DNA of 64,000 bases, taken from positions 124,001 through 188,000 of the forward strand of contig NZ_AQQP01000011.1 in NCBI RefSeq assembly GCF_002210165.1, written 5' to 3'. The stretch's first letter is position 1. Every line of letters begins with the position of its first letter. The stretch is from Phaeobacter sp. 22II1-1F12B (GTDB lineage: Bacteria; Pseudomonadota; Alphaproteobacteria; Rhodobacterales; Rhodobacteraceae). A model generated the notes under the pieces. The model had not been told where the DNA came from. It saw only the letters and a program-made list of their open reading frames with translations, and ran no database searches. This document shows positions 8,470 to 16,787 of the stretch, piece by piece. A program made the position numbers and the translations under genes.

Positions 8470-9531
8470 TCAGCCCCGGCGACGGCGTCCGCCTGCGCGC
8501 CCGGCGCGACCGCGACCTTCCTGTCCGGCTTTCGGCGCGACCTTGTTGGTGCGAATCCATTCCGCGCCGTTCGGATCGTTATTGGTCAGGAAGTTCGCCG
8601 CCCGGATCGCTTCCATTTCCGAACCGGCCTTGGAACTCATCGACCCGAGGCCGAAGAGCGTCACGAATGTCTCGTCATCCATATCCTCGGGCAGGATGAT
8701 CCCCGCGGCCTCGACCTCGGCTTTTTTCTCGGCGATCTTGGTCTGCGTGACCGGAAGCGCAACCGGATTCATGATCGCGCTGGTCATCCCCGCGCCCATC
8801 GCCATTGGCAAAAAGGCATTGTTGATCCCGTGCCGGTTCGGCAAGCCGAAAGAAATATTGGACGCGCCGCAGGTGGTGTTCACGCCCAGCTCCTCGCGCA
8901 GACGCCGCACCAGAGTGAACACCTGCAAACCTGCCGTGCCCATCGCACCCACCGGCATCACCAGCGGATCGACCACGATATCATGCGCCGGAATGCCGAA
9001 ATCGGCGGCCCGTTCCACGATCTTCTTGGCAACGGCAAAACGCACGTCCGGATCTTCGGAGATGCCGGTATCGTCGTTGGAAATCGCCACAACCGGCACG
9101 TTGTATTTCTTGACCAGCGGCAGGATCAGCTCAAGCCGGTCTTCCTCACCGGTGACCGAGTTCAGCAGCGGACGGCCTTCGCACACCTCCAGCCCAGCCT
9201 CGAGCGCGGCCGGGACCGAGCTGTCGATGCACAGCGGAATATCCACGAGCCCCTGAACCAGCTTGAGAATTTCCACCATCAGCGGCGGTTCGGTCTCATT
9301 CGGGTTAGGGTTCGAGTTGTAAACGACACCCGCGTTCACATCCAGCATTGTGGCCCCGGCTTCGACCTGCGCCAGCGCGTCCTTTTCCACGGTCGAAAAA
9401 TCGCCCGCTTCCAGCTCCGCCGCCAGTTTCTTGCGTCCCGTAGGGTTGATACGCTCACCAATCACGCAGAACGGCTGATCAAAGCCGATAATGGCGGTTT
9501 TGGTTTTGCTCTCGACAATCGTGCGGGTCAT
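8470..9531 (-). CDS. Methyltetrahydrofolate:corrinoid-type methyltransferase (pterin-binding)
   Basis: A TIM-barrel pterin-binding methyltransferase of the MeTr/dihydropteroate-synthase fold, which exchanges a methyl group between a corrinoid protein and tetrahydrofolate. Recognition rests on CVIGERINPTGRKKL near the N-terminus, TMLDVNAG, LCIDSSVPAALEAGL, and NISFGLPNRHGIN late in the barrel. An AAAGGA ribosome site lies 6 bases before the ATG. The C-terminus is a basic Gly/Arg tail (residues about 335-353), which is unusual for the family. It lies 21 bases after a MetF-like gene. No corrinoid-binding protein or substrate:corrinoid methyltransferase is in the window, so those must be elsewhere if this carries methyl groups from a methylated amine. 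Confidence 0.8.
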   Translation of the reverse strand: MTRTIVESKTKTAIIGFDQPFCVIGERINPTGRKKLAAELEAGDFSTVEKDALAQVEAGATMLDVNAGVVYNSNPNPNETEPPLMVEILKLVQGLVDIPLCIDSSVPAALEAGLEVCEGRPLLNSVTGEEDRLELILPLVKKYNVPVVAISNDDTGISEDPDVRFAVAKKIVERAADFGIPAHDIVVDPLVMPVGAMGTAGLQVFTLVRRLREELGVNTTCGASNISFGLPNRHGINNAFLPMAMGAGMTSAIMNPVALPVTQTKIAEKKAEVEAAGIILPEDMDDETFVTLFGLGSMSSKAGSEMEAIRAANFLTNNDPNGAEWIRTNKVAPKAGQEGRGRAGRAGGRRRRG

Positions 9532-9552
9532 TGGCGTCCTTTCCGGAGGCTT

Positions 9553-10482
9553 TTATTGGTCATTCGCCGGGCGCGCGGCATCACCGCCGTTTTCAATCGC
9601 CCAGTTCGCATTTGTCTTGATACCTCCCAACGGGAAGAAATGCACGTTGGTGATATTGAAGTCCGGATTTGCCGCCTTGTGCGCCGCCAGTTCGCTGACG
9701 ACATCGGTCGGCTCATAGGGCAGCAACAGCTTGGTGACGTCCATCGCGCGCTTTTGCAGAACCTTCAGAGACGGGCCGACACCGCAGGCGACGGCGAACT
9801 TGATCAGCGTCTGCAACTTGGCCGGGCCGGCAATGCCGATATGGATCGGCAGGGTGATCCCGGCCTCGCGCAGGCTGTCCGCCCAGGCGATGATCGGCTT
9901 TGCATCAAAGGCGAACTGCGTCGCCAGCGCCATTTCCGCATCGGTGGTTTCGCTGAACTTCTGCTTCCAGCGCAGGGCCGCGTCCACGTTGGCAAAACCA
10001 CCATCGGGGTCGATATCGCGGTTGCCCTCGGGGTGACCGGCCACATGCAGCCGCTTGAAACCCGCGCGGTCGAACTCGCCGGTTTCCATCAGCGCGATGG
10101 AGCTGTCGAAATCACCAACCGGCTCTGCCACGCCTCCTGCGAGCAGCAGCGCCTGATCGACACCCGCCTCACCCTGGTAGCGGGCGATCCAGTCCGCCAG
10201 GGTGGCGCGATCCTTGATGATCCGGGCCGGGAAATGCGGCATCACCTTAAAGCCGTCGAGTGACAGCCGTTTCGCGGCGCTGACCATGTCCTCGATGGGC
10301 GTGCCGTCGATATGCGCGATGTAAACGCGAGTTCCCTCGGGCAGCAGCGCGCGGAAATCCTCGACTTTCTCGGCGGTGCGGGGCATCACCTCGATCGAAT
10401 AATCCTGCAAGAAGGCTTCAACCTGCGCATTGCCCGGCTTGAATCCGACCGCGTCGCGTTTCCGAAAGTTCAACAAAGCCAT
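9553..10482 (-). CDS. Methylenetetrahydrofolate reductase-like protein (MetF family)
   Basis: A 309-residue TIM-barrel flavoprotein resembling methylenetetrahydrofolate reductase, which interconverts 5,10-methylene- and 5-methyl-tetrahydrofolate. Signatures include MPRTAEKVEDF near the N-terminus, TRVYIAHIDG, and the HVAGHPEGNRDI segment. I placed the start at 10482 (MALLNFRKRD) because GGGAGG lies just upstream, rather than at the longer open frame from 10518. That ribosome site can pair with CCTCC a few bases upstream (10488-10502). It lies between the 'virulence factor' family gene and the pterin methyltransferase, suggesting a C1-oxidising module fed by methyl groups. Confidence 0.78.
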   Translation of the reverse strand: MALLNFRKRDAVGFKPGNAQVEAFLQDYSIEVMPRTAEKVEDFRALLPEGTRVYIAHIDGTPIEDMVSAAKRLSLDGFKVMPHFPARIIKDRATLADWIARYQGEAGVDQALLLAGGVAEPVGDFDSSIALMETGEFDRAGFKRLHVAGHPEGNRDIDPDGGFANVDAALRWKQKFSETTDAEMALATQFAFDAKPIIAWADSLREAGITLPIHIGIAGPAKLQTLIKFAVACGVGPSLKVLQKRAMDVTKLLLPYEPTDVVSELAAHKAANPDFNITNVHFFPLGGIKTNANWAIENGGDAARPANDQ

Positions 10483-10487
10483 GGCGG

Positions 10488-10502
10488 CCTCCCAAAAGGA
10501 GG
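10488..10502 (-). promoter_or_regulatory. Small hairpin covering the ribosome site of the MetF-like gene
   Basis: CCTCC (10488-10492) pairs with GGAGG (10498-10502) across a five-base loop. On the mRNA the Shine-Dalgarno of the gene starting at 10482 lies in the 3' arm. Ribosomes ending the upstream gene at 10509 would run close to the hairpin, so coupled translation is plausible. Confidence 0.4.
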
Positions 10503-10508
10503 GCGGGA

Positions 10509-10805
10509 TCAAGCCCACCCGTCGTTCTCAATCAGCGTCTTGATACGGTCCTGGTCGTATTCCGCATCCAGACGCACAGCCTCGGCATCGGCAATCGCTT
10601 CCGCCTCCCCCTCGAGCACATAAGGGTCCGCCTTGCGCCACTCCGCCAGATAGGCGTCGCTGTCTTTGGCGTTCACCTTCATCGCGGCGCGGTCGATGGC
10701 CTGCTCGAAACGTTCGGGCAGTTGCCTCTTTGCGCCACGACGTCCCTTGCCAACGATGACCTGCGCCGGGATATCCCGCCAATAAACAATCGTGACATCG
10801 GGCAA
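10509..10805 (-). CDS. Small 'virulence factor' family protein (PF13769-like)
   Basis: A 98-residue cytoplasmic protein starting at TTG with AAGGA 9 bases upstream. It opens with VTIVYWRDIPAQVIVG and contains KGRRGAKRQLPERFEQAIDRAAM. I recognise this as the small family labelled 'virulence factor' that in Rhodobacterales commonly accompanies MetF-like and pterin methyltransferase genes. The label is historical and no function is established. It is first in the operon 10805-8470. Its constant company suggests an accessory role in corrinoid/folate methyl transfer, which is inference. Confidence 0.7.
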   Translation of the reverse strand: MPDVTIVYWRDIPAQVIVGKGRRGAKRQLPERFEQAIDRAAMKVNAKDSDAYLAEWRKADPYVLEGEAEAIADAEAVRLDAEYDQDRIKTLIENDGWA

Positions 10806-11139
10806 CGTGTGATTCCTTCGTGTTCTCGATGGCCCTGAATACGGCAGAGCCCTGTCGTCCCATCGCCTGTTTTCGACACAACCGATGATGGGAACGACGC
10901 TGACAGATATAATGAAACATGCCTTTCTTTACGATCCGGCTAAAGGATCAAATGCGACATCAATTATTCGAGAGTTGAAAAGGCCCCGGCGGCCAAATCC
11001 GGCCTTGCGGCAAAGCCTCTGCAGCAGCTTGGTCGGCATGATAGCGTCCTGACATCACGCGCTTTCGTTATCGCAAACCTTGCGTCGGCGACCGCCACAG
11101 CCTATCGTTGAAGCAACTCGAAATCGGAGGGCGTGAAAC
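10806..11139. promoter_or_regulatory. Divergent leader region between the methyl-transfer operon and ppx
   Basis: This 334-base region holds promoters for the minus-strand operon (first codon 10805) and plus-strand ppx (11140). On the minus strand, AAGGCC (11006-11001) can pair with GGCCTT (10985-10980) followed by TT, a terminator-like hairpin about 175 bases before the first gene. A GATCC-TTTAGCC-GGATC hairpin lies nearer the operon at 10934-10950. Together they could form an attenuated leader, but I recognise no known riboswitch class. Confidence 0.4.
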
Positions 11140-12252
11140 ATGGCGCCCAAGCGTCCCACTGGTGCGGGCGCGTTCCCGAAAGCGGTCGAAAGCCCCGCGC
11201 CTACACCGCCCGATCCGGCCGACCTATACGCGGCGCTTGATCTGGGCACGAACAGTTGCCGCATGCTGATCGCCCAGCCCAAGGGCAGCGGTTTCCATGT
11301 GGTCGACAGCTTCTCGAAATCGGTCCAGCTTGGCTCCGGTCTCGAGAAGACAGGCCGCCTGTCGCGGTCTTCCATGGCACGCACGGTCCAGGCCCTGCGA
11401 ATCTGCCAGCAGAAACTGAAACGCAACAAGGTCAGCCGCATGCGGCTGGTCACGACCGAGGCCTGCCGTCGAGCCAAGAATTCGCGCGAATTCATCCGGC
11501 AGGTCCAGCGTGAAACCGGCATGAAAATCGAGGTCATCCAGCCCGAGGAGGAAGCCCGCCTGGCGGTGATCTCCTGCGCCCCGCTGGTCTCGACCCGGAC
11601 CGAGCAGCTGCTCGTCGTCGATATCGGCGGCGGGTCCACCGAACTGGTCTGGATCGACATTTCCTCGGTGCCCCATCGCGACCGCCCGCGCGCGATCATG
11701 CGTCTGCATGCCGGGTTCCACCCTCCCGAAAGCCCGTTTCCCGCAGCCAAGGTCGTCGACTGGATCTCGGTCCCGCTTGGCGTCGCGACGCTGCGCGACC
11801 AGTTCTCGGACGTCGAGGACGACGCGGCCCGATTTGCCCTTATGAGCTGGTTCTTCGAGGAAAACCTCGCCGATTTTGCCCCCTACAAGGACGAACAGGT
11901 GCGCGAAGGTTTCCAGATCGTCGGCACCTCCGGCACGGTCACCACGGTCGCAGCCAGCCACCTCGGCCTGAAACGTTATGACCGTACCAAAGTAGACGGT
12001 CTGCGCATGACCTCCGATCAGATCGACCGCGTCATCCGCCGTTACCTGGAACTCGGTCCCCAGGGCCGACGACGAGACCCGCGCATAGGAGAAGACAGGC
12101 AGGCCCTGATAATGTCCGGCTCCGCCATCCTTCAGGCCCTACTGCGCTGTTGGCCGACCGATCGCTTGAGCGTCGCTGATCGCGGCCTAAGAGAGGGCCT
12201 GCTTTACGCCCAGATGAGCGCGGACGGTGTGCTGGAAGACGGCCCGTTTTGA
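11140..12252 (+). CDS. ppx: Exopolyphosphatase / pppGpp phosphatase (Ppx/GppA)
   Basis: Cytoplasmic ASKHA-fold phosphohydrolase that releases phosphate from polyphosphate chains or converts pppGpp to ppGpp. The phosphate-1 loop is ALDLGTNSCRMLIA, the central signature is LLVVDIGGGSTELVW, and the GTSGTVTTVAA adenosine-side motif follows. The protein is 370 residues, the short form lacking the C-terminal HD extension of enterobacterial Ppx. Residues 1-28 are a Pro/Ala-rich lead. GGAGGG lies 8 bases before the ATG. The next gene, rlmE, follows on the same strand after a large inverted repeat, so the two are probably separate transcripts. Polyphosphate versus pppGpp preference cannot be told by eye. 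Confidence 0.9.
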   Translation: MAPKRPTGAGAFPKAVESPAPTPPDPADLYAALDLGTNSCRMLIAQPKGSGFHVVDSFSKSVQLGSGLEKTGRLSRSSMARTVQALRICQQKLKRNKVSRMRLVTTEACRRAKNSREFIRQVQRETGMKIEVIQPEEEARLAVISCAPLVSTRTEQLLVVDIGGGSTELVWIDISSVPHRDRPRAIMRLHAGFHPPESPFPAAKVVDWISVPLGVATLRDQFSDVEDDAARFALMSWFFEENLADFAPYKDEQVREGFQIVGTSGTVTTVAASHLGLKRYDRTKVDGLRMTSDQIDRVIRRYLELGPQGRRRDPRIGEDRQALIMSGSAILQALLRCWPTDRLSVADRGLREGLLYAQMSADGVLEDGPF

Positions 12253-12307
12253 ACTTTCGGGCGGTGATGGGGGCTCTGCCCCCGCCGCCCTCGCGGGCGA
12301 CTCCCCC

Positions 12308-12371
12308 GGGATATTTTAAACCCAAAGAAGATGGGCCGAATCCCCTGCTTCTTTGGGTCATAAAATATCCC
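12308..12371. repeat. Long imperfect inverted repeat (REP-like/terminator) between ppx and rlmE
   Basis: Arms 12308-12330 and 12348-12371 (23 and 24 bases, CCCAAAGAAG against CTTCTTTGGG, then an AT-rich part) form a long hairpin. It is preceded at about 12269-12300 by GC-rich hairpins (GGGGGC...GCCCCC). I recall similar GC-block-plus-GGGATATTTT elements between genes in several Rhodobacterales genomes. It probably ends ppx transcripts. Confidence 0.7.
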
Positions 12372-12476
12372 CGCCGGAGGCATCCAAAGTTTGCCGTTTT
12401 CGCCTCTCTATTTGTTCTGCGTGGCTTGCCCGTCTGCACCTGAACGGATATCTCTGAACTTCAGGAGAGAATTGCC

Positions 12477-13178
12477 ATGGCCAAGAACACTTCCGGGCGC
12501 GGACAGCGCGATCTCAAGGTCAAGGTCAAGACGGCGCGGGGACGAAAGCTGTCGTCAACGCGCTGGTTGCAGCGGCAGTTGAACGACCCTTATGTGCGGC
12601 GCGCGCAGGCAGACGGCTATCGGGGCCGCGCGGCCTACAAGATTCTCGAGCTTGACGACAAGTTCCGATTTCTCGTGCCGGGGGCGCGGGTGGTGGATCT
12701 GGGCTGTGCGCCGGGGGGCTGGCTTCAGGTTGCCGTAAAACGGATCAATGCACTGGGCGAAAAGTCGGGCAAGGCGATCGGGCGCATCGTCGGTGTTGAC
12801 TTGCAGGAGGTCGAACCGATTGCAGGAGCCGAGATCCATCAGCTGGATTTCATGGCCGATGACGCGGATGAGCAGGTAAAGACATGGCTCGACGGAAAGG
12901 CCGACGTGGTGATGTCCGACATGGCGGCTGCCTCTTCCGGGCACAAGCAGACGGATCACCTGCGGATCATCGCGCTTTGTGAGGCCGCCGCTTATTTTGC
13001 CTTTGACGTGCTGGAAGAAAACGGCACTTTTGTCGCCAAGGTTCTTGCAGGCGGTGCCGAAGGTGACTTGCAAAAGCTGCTCAAGCAGAAATTCACCAAG
13101 GTTGCCAACGTGAAACCGCCCGCATCGCGGGCGGACAGTTCCGAGAAATTCGTCGTGGCGACCGGGTTTCGCGGATAG
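12477..13178 (+). CDS. rlmE: 23S rRNA (uridine-2'-O) methyltransferase RlmE (FtsJ/RrmJ)
   Basis: SAM-dependent enzyme that 2'-O-methylates U2552 of 23S rRNA in the A-loop on assembled 50S subunits. The SAM motif is [15 protein letters not shown], and the K-D-K-E tetrad can be placed at K in [11 protein letters not shown] in VVMSDMAA, K in FVAKVLAGG and E near [11 protein letters not shown]. At 233 residues with a basic N-terminal extension (first 35 residues, [11 protein letters not shown]) it matches the alphaproteobacterial form. AGGAGA lies about 7 bases before the ATG. It is isolated between a large inverted repeat and a convergent small gene. Confidence 0.93.
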   Translation: MAKNTSGRGQRDLKVKVKTARGRKLSSTRWLQRQLNDPYVRRAQADGYRGRAAYKILELDDKFRFLVPGARVVDLGCAPGGWLQVAVKRINALGEKSGKAIGRIVGVDLQEVEPIAGAEIHQLDFMADDADEQVKTWLDGKADVVMSDMAAASSGHKQTDHLRIIALCEAAAYFAFDVLEENGTFVAKVLAGGAEGDLQKLLKQKFTKVANVKPPASRADSSEKFVVATGFRG

Positions 13179-13184
13179 TTCTTC

Positions 13185-13364
13185 CTAGTCCACAGGCAGG
13201 TTCCACGACGAAATCGCGATCTCGCGAAAGGCGGCAGCATCGCTTTCATCCATCAGCGCGCGATCCTTGGCGCTGATACGGACGGCCGTCAGCGCCGAAT
13301 TGCTTTGCTGATGCAAAAGCTGGAACAGCTTCGAGTGGCGCTCTTGGCCTGACGCTTGCTTCAT
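13185..13364 (-). CDS. Small hypothetical protein (59 aa)
   Basis: I do not recognise this protein. The start at 13364 (MKQASGQERH) has AAAGGG about 7 bases upstream. A longer frame from 13433 is possible but lacks a ribosome site. The product is hydrophilic with no signal peptide or membrane segment. The middle (SKLFQLLHQQSNSALTAVR) is probably one amphipathic helix. It is convergent with rlmE (6 bases apart) and upstream of no gene on its own strand. Codon use resembles its neighbours, but short GC-rich frames arise by chance, so it is only moderately supported. Confidence 0.45.
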   Translation of the reverse strand: MKQASGQERHSKLFQLLHQQSNSALTAVRISAKDRALMDESDAAAFREIAISSWNLPVD

Positions 13365-13496
13365 TTTCGATCCCTTTGCCAATTCGGGTCTATGTCCAAT
13401 TCGCCGAGAAGCTAGGAGCGAATTGTGCATCAACAGTGGCCAAGTCGGGTCATTGCCGTGAACATTGTAGCAAAATTTGTGGTAAATCGGGTGAGT

Positions 13497-14378
13497 TCAC
13501 GGAAGCGGCGAAAAGGGGCGCGGTTTTTTGCGCCCGTTCCGGCGCCGGATCAAGGCCCCGTTGAACTCGGCCCCGAGAATCAGGATGGCAGCAATAAGGT
13601 AAAGAAAGATCAATGCCGCCATTGCCCCCGCTAGACCTGCATAGGTGGCGCTGTAGCGCGCGAAATGCGCGAGGTAGATCGAGAACCCCCATGTCGCAGC
13701 GTACCAGAGCCCCACGGTCAGCAGGACACCGGGCCAGATTTCGCGGAACCGGTGGTGCAGCCCCGGCAGCCAGATATGGCAGGCCGAGACCGAAAAGATC
13801 AGCACCGCCAGGGTGATCAGCGACTTCAATGTCGCATAGCTGGCCAGATCGGCAATTGGATCGGGCAGTTCCTGTGCGACAAAGCGAAAATAGGCTGGCA
13901 GGCCGAAACTTACCGTCAGGCCGACCAGAACGATTGCGCCGCCAACCAGCACGAAGATCAGGCAGAGCCCCCGGGTTTTCCAATAGGGGCGTGGATCGCT
14001 TTCGCGATAGGCGTAGCTCACCGCAAGCCGTACCGCGTCGACGCCGTTTGACGCGAAGTACAGCGCAAGGATCCCACCGACAGTAACCAGACCGACGCTG
14101 CCGCCGGCCAGAACCGACCGAATCTCGGCCACGATCGGGGCGGCGATATCATCGGGCCAGACCCCAAAGATCAGCTGGATCAGGTCGTCGATGTTCACGT
14201 CCCGCGACATCGCCCCGGCCAGCGCCACAACGAAGAGCATGAAGGGAAACAGCGCCAGCATCAACGACATGGCCACGTGGCTAGACAGGATCCAGCCATG
14301 ATTGTCGTTGAACCTGAGGATCGCCTTGTAAAGCGCCTTGGGCGGTGTCATCCAGCGATGTTTTTCCGGCAGGTTCAT
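13497..14378 (-). CDS. YihY/BrkB-family inner-membrane protein
   Basis: A 293-residue polytopic membrane protein of the YihY/'virulence factor BrkB' family (formerly called RNase BN, a mistaken assignment). Family features are the early helix HVAMSLMLALFPFMLFVVA, the conserved YFASNGVDAVRLAVSYAYRESDPRPYW segment (about 120-150), four more hydrophobic segments, and a short basic tail (RRRNGRKKPRP). Function is unproven; a transport-related role has been proposed. No clear ribosome site is seen before the ATG. It is divergent from the deacetylase-like gene at 14488, with about 109 bases between. Confidence 0.85.
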   Translation of the reverse strand: MNLPEKHRWMTPPKALYKAILRFNDNHGWILSSHVAMSLMLALFPFMLFVVALAGAMSRDVNIDDLIQLIFGVWPDDIAAPIVAEIRSVLAGGSVGLVTVGGILALYFASNGVDAVRLAVSYAYRESDPRPYWKTRGLCLIFVLVGGAIVLVGLTVSFGLPAYFRFVAQELPDPIADLASYATLKSLITLAVLIFSVSACHIWLPGLHHRFREIWPGVLLTVGLWYAATWGFSIYLAHFARYSATYAGLAGAMAALIFLYLIAAILILGAEFNGALIRRRNGRKKPRPFSPLP

Positions 14379-14487
14379 AGTCAGGTTCTAGTGCCATGCG
14401 GCGCATCTTGCCACAGAGAGCAGCCAGTTCCGCGCTATTTCGCGCGCGGAATGGTTTTCCGGTGCCACCTGAACTAGCTATTGTTTC

Positions 14488-15627
14488 ATGGACACGATCT
14501 CTCAGTCCCCCCTGCCGACGCTGTTTCTCGGAGCCGAGATCTATCGCGGCTCGACCTATGGCAGCGCGCATCCGCTGGCGATTCCCCGGGTGCCCACGGT
14601 AATCGACCTGTCGCGCGCGCTTGGCTGGCTCCCGCGCGAGGTCTACCGCACCAGCCCGCGCATCCGTCCCGCTGGTCTGATGGCCTTTCATACCCCGGCC
14701 TATATCGCCGCGCTTCAGGCCGCCGAAGCCAGCCAGAGCGTCACCGCCGAGATCCGCGAACGCCACGGGCTTGGCACGCTGTCGAACCCGATCTACCCTG
14801 AGATGTTCCGCCGTCCGGCGACCTCGGCGGGGGGCGCGCTGCTTGCCGCCGATCTGGTCGCTGCCGGTCATCGCGTCTACCACCCGGCGGGCGGCACCCA
14901 TCACGGGTTGCCCGACCGCGCCAAAGGCTTCTGTTTTTTCAACGACCCGGTCCTGGCGATCATGGCGCTGCGGGCACGGGGGCTGCGCCGCATCGTCTAT
15001 ATCGATATAGACGCGCATCACTGCGACGGGGTCGAAGTCGCCTTTCCCGATACCCCCGAGGTTCGCCTGATTTCGCTGCACGAGGAAAAGCGCTGGCCAT
15101 TCACCGGTGCCCTGCATGACCGGGGCTGCGGTAATTTCTTCAACCTGCCCCTGCCCGCCGGGCTGAACGACGATGAATACGCGCTGGCACTTGAACAGTT
15201 CATCCTCCCCGCCACCGCAGGCCACCGTCCGGATGCGGTGGTGCTGCAATGCGGGGCGGATGCGGTGGCCGAGGATCCGCTTTCGCGGCTAACGCTGTCG
15301 AATAATGCTCATTGGGCGACGGTTGCCGCCTTGAAGGACATCGCGCCGCGCCTGCTGGTGCTGGGCGGCGGCGGATATAACCCGTGGTCGGTCGGGCGGC
15401 TCTGGACCGGGGTCTGGGCAACGCTCAACGGTTTTGACATTCCCGACCGCCTGCCGCCGGGCGCCGAAGCGGTTCAGCGCGGGCTACGCTGGAACCGCCG
15501 CGCCGGGAAAACCCCGCCAGAGCACTGGTTTACCACGCTTCGGGACGTGCCGCACAACGGTGCAATTCGCGACGAGATCCGCGACAGGGTCAGCCTGCTT
15601 GCCGCGCGTCTGCTGGCCGAGGTCTGA
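14488..15627 (+). CDS. Histone-deacetylase-family amidohydrolase (AcuC/class II-like)
   Basis: Zinc-dependent deacetylase of the arginase/HDAC fold, which in bacteria acts on acetylated small molecules such as polyamines or on acetyl-lysine. The charge-relay histidines are H138/H139 (AGGTHHGLPD). Zinc ligands D175 and H177 lie in YIDIDAHHCDG, with the third aspartate in GADAVAEDPLS. The late GGGGYNPW loop carries the catalytic tyrosine. The 379-residue length suits the AcuC-like branch, and I see no export signal. It is convergent with and directly abuts the small secreted-protein gene. The substrate is unknown. Confidence 0.88.
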   Translation: MDTISQSPLPTLFLGAEIYRGSTYGSAHPLAIPRVPTVIDLSRALGWLPREVYRTSPRIRPAGLMAFHTPAYIAALQAAEASQSVTAEIRERHGLGTLSNPIYPEMFRRPATSAGGALLAADLVAAGHRVYHPAGGTHHGLPDRAKGFCFFNDPVLAIMALRARGLRRIVYIDIDAHHCDGVEVAFPDTPEVRLISLHEEKRWPFTGALHDRGCGNFFNLPLPAGLNDDEYALALEQFILPATAGHRPDAVVLQCGADAVAEDPLSRLTLSNNAHWATVAALKDIAPRLLVLGGGGYNPWSVGRLWTGVWATLNGFDIPDRLPPGAEAVQRGLRWNRRAGKTPPEHWFTTLRDVPHNGAIRDEIRDRVSLLAARLLAEV

Positions 15628-15945
15628 TCAGCGCCCCAACCGGCAATCCGCGAGGATGCGCTCGTAATCCCTGCGTTCTTCCGCCTCGCGACGGTCACGC
15701 GCGGCCTGACCCGCCCCGCGCGGCACATGCGGCTGCGCGCCGCCCGAACTGCGGCTGACGCCGATCGCGACCGATCCGCTGATCCGTGCGGTGAAGGGGC
15801 CGACATTGAACTCGGGGATACGGTTACCGTAATAGCCGCTCAGCTGCCGCGCCCGCTTTTCGCAGGCATCATTGGCGCCAGCCGCGTAGGCTTGCGGAAC
15901 GGCTGCCATGCCAAGCAGAACCAGACCAATCGTAACAAGTTTCAT
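15628..15945 (-). CDS. Small secreted hypothetical protein (105 aa)
   Basis: Begins at 15945 (MKLVTIGLVLLGMAAVPQA), a clear Sec signal peptide with probable cleavage after AYA. A GGGG-type ribosome site lies about 8 bases upstream. The mature part is about 84 residues with two cysteines (DACEK and ADCRLG, near each end) that could form a disulfide. The C-terminal half is rich in Arg/Glu. I recognise no domain. It stands alone, convergent with the deacetylase-like gene. Confidence 0.6.
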   Translation of the reverse strand: MKLVTIGLVLLGMAAVPQAYAAGANDACEKRARQLSGYYGNRIPEFNVGPFTARISGSVAIGVSRSSGGAQPHVPRGAGQAARDRREAEERRDYERILADCRLGR

Positions 15946-16136
15946 CACCGCACCCCTGTTTCGCTGCGTTCCCCATAACATAGGCCCCCCGGTGGCCCGA
16001 ACCAAGCCCGCAGATGCGGCATTGTGGTCAATGGACCAATGCAGGGTTTGACCACCCCATGAATTGCGCCATCTTGAGGAAAACCGACCGCCTTTGACCC
16101 AAGAACATCGGCGGAAAACCGCAAGGACCGCGCCCC

Positions 16137-16787
16137 GTGTTGCTTGAAATCTCTGAAGTCGCCAAAACCTACCCCAAGGCGAAACAGCCCGTGTTTTCCG
16201 ATATTTCTCTCTCGCTCGCCAAGGGCGAAACGCTGGCGCTGACCGGTGAAAGCGGATCCGGCAAGAGCACGCTCCTGCATCTTGCCGGAGCGCTGGACCA
16301 GTTCGACCGCGGAGAAATCACACTGGCCGGTGAGCCCTACTCGCGGCTCGATGACAAGGGACGCGCCGCCCTGCGCCGGACCCGTGTCGCGATGGTGTTC
16401 CAGCAGTTCAACCTGATCCCCTCGATGACCGTGGCGCAGAACCTCGCCTTTCACGCCCGGCTTGGTGACCGCTTTGACGCGGCATGGGTAGACGAGCTGA
16501 CCAACCGGCTTGGGCTTGAGCCACAGGTGGACAAGTTCCCCGAGCATCTCTCGGGCGGCCAGCAGCAGCGCGTCGCCATCGGTCGCGCCCTTGCCCCCCG
16601 CCCCGATCTGTTGCTGGCGGATGAACCCACCGGCAATCTCGATGAGGCCACCGGCGACGCGGTGCTGGCGCTGATGCTCGATCTGGTCCGGGCCAGCGGC
16701 ACCGCTCTGTTCATGGTGACGCATTCGCCGCGCATTGCCGCACAAATGGACCGCCAATTGCATCTGAGCGCTGGCCGCCTGCAATGA
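16137..16787 (+). CDS. ABC transporter ATP-binding protein (LolD/MacB-type)
   Basis: ATPase subunit of a type VII (MacB/LolCDE/FtsEX-like) ABC system. Walker A is GESGSGKSTLLHLAG, the signature LSGGQQQRVAIGRAL, Walker B LLLADEPTGNLD, and the switch histidine lies in VTHSPRI. At 216 residues it is a minimal ATPase. It starts at GTG with AAGGA upstream and overlaps the permease gene by four bases (ATGA), so they are co-translated. The third gene encodes an AttH-like lipocalin, so the system resembles the attEFGH-type export operons rather than lipoprotein release proper. In this 131-base leader, TGGTC-AATG-GACCA (16025-16038) is a possible operator. Confidence 0.9.
   Translation: MLLEISEVAKTYPKAKQPVFSDISLSLAKGETLALTGESGSGKSTLLHLAGALDQFDRGEITLAGEPYSRLDDKGRAALRRTRVAMVFQQFNLIPSMTVAQNLAFHARLGDRFDAAWVDELTNRLGLEPQVDKFPEHLSGGQQQRVAIGRALAPRPDLLLADEPTGNLDEATGDAVLALMLDLVRASGTALFMVTHSPRIAAQMDRQLHLSAGRLQ

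Noticed and set aside
8830-10263. 477-codon plus-strand open frame opposite the methyl-transfer operon
   Set aside because: It is a shadow of two real genes with good ribosome sites. The Arg/His/Gln-rich translation is typical of antisense frames.
10926-10975. SAM-II-like riboswitch (ATTTGA, hairpin, GTAAAGAAA on the minus strand)
   Set aside because: The downstream GCTAAA-type segment and pseudoknot partner of SAM-II are absent, so only partial resemblance remains.
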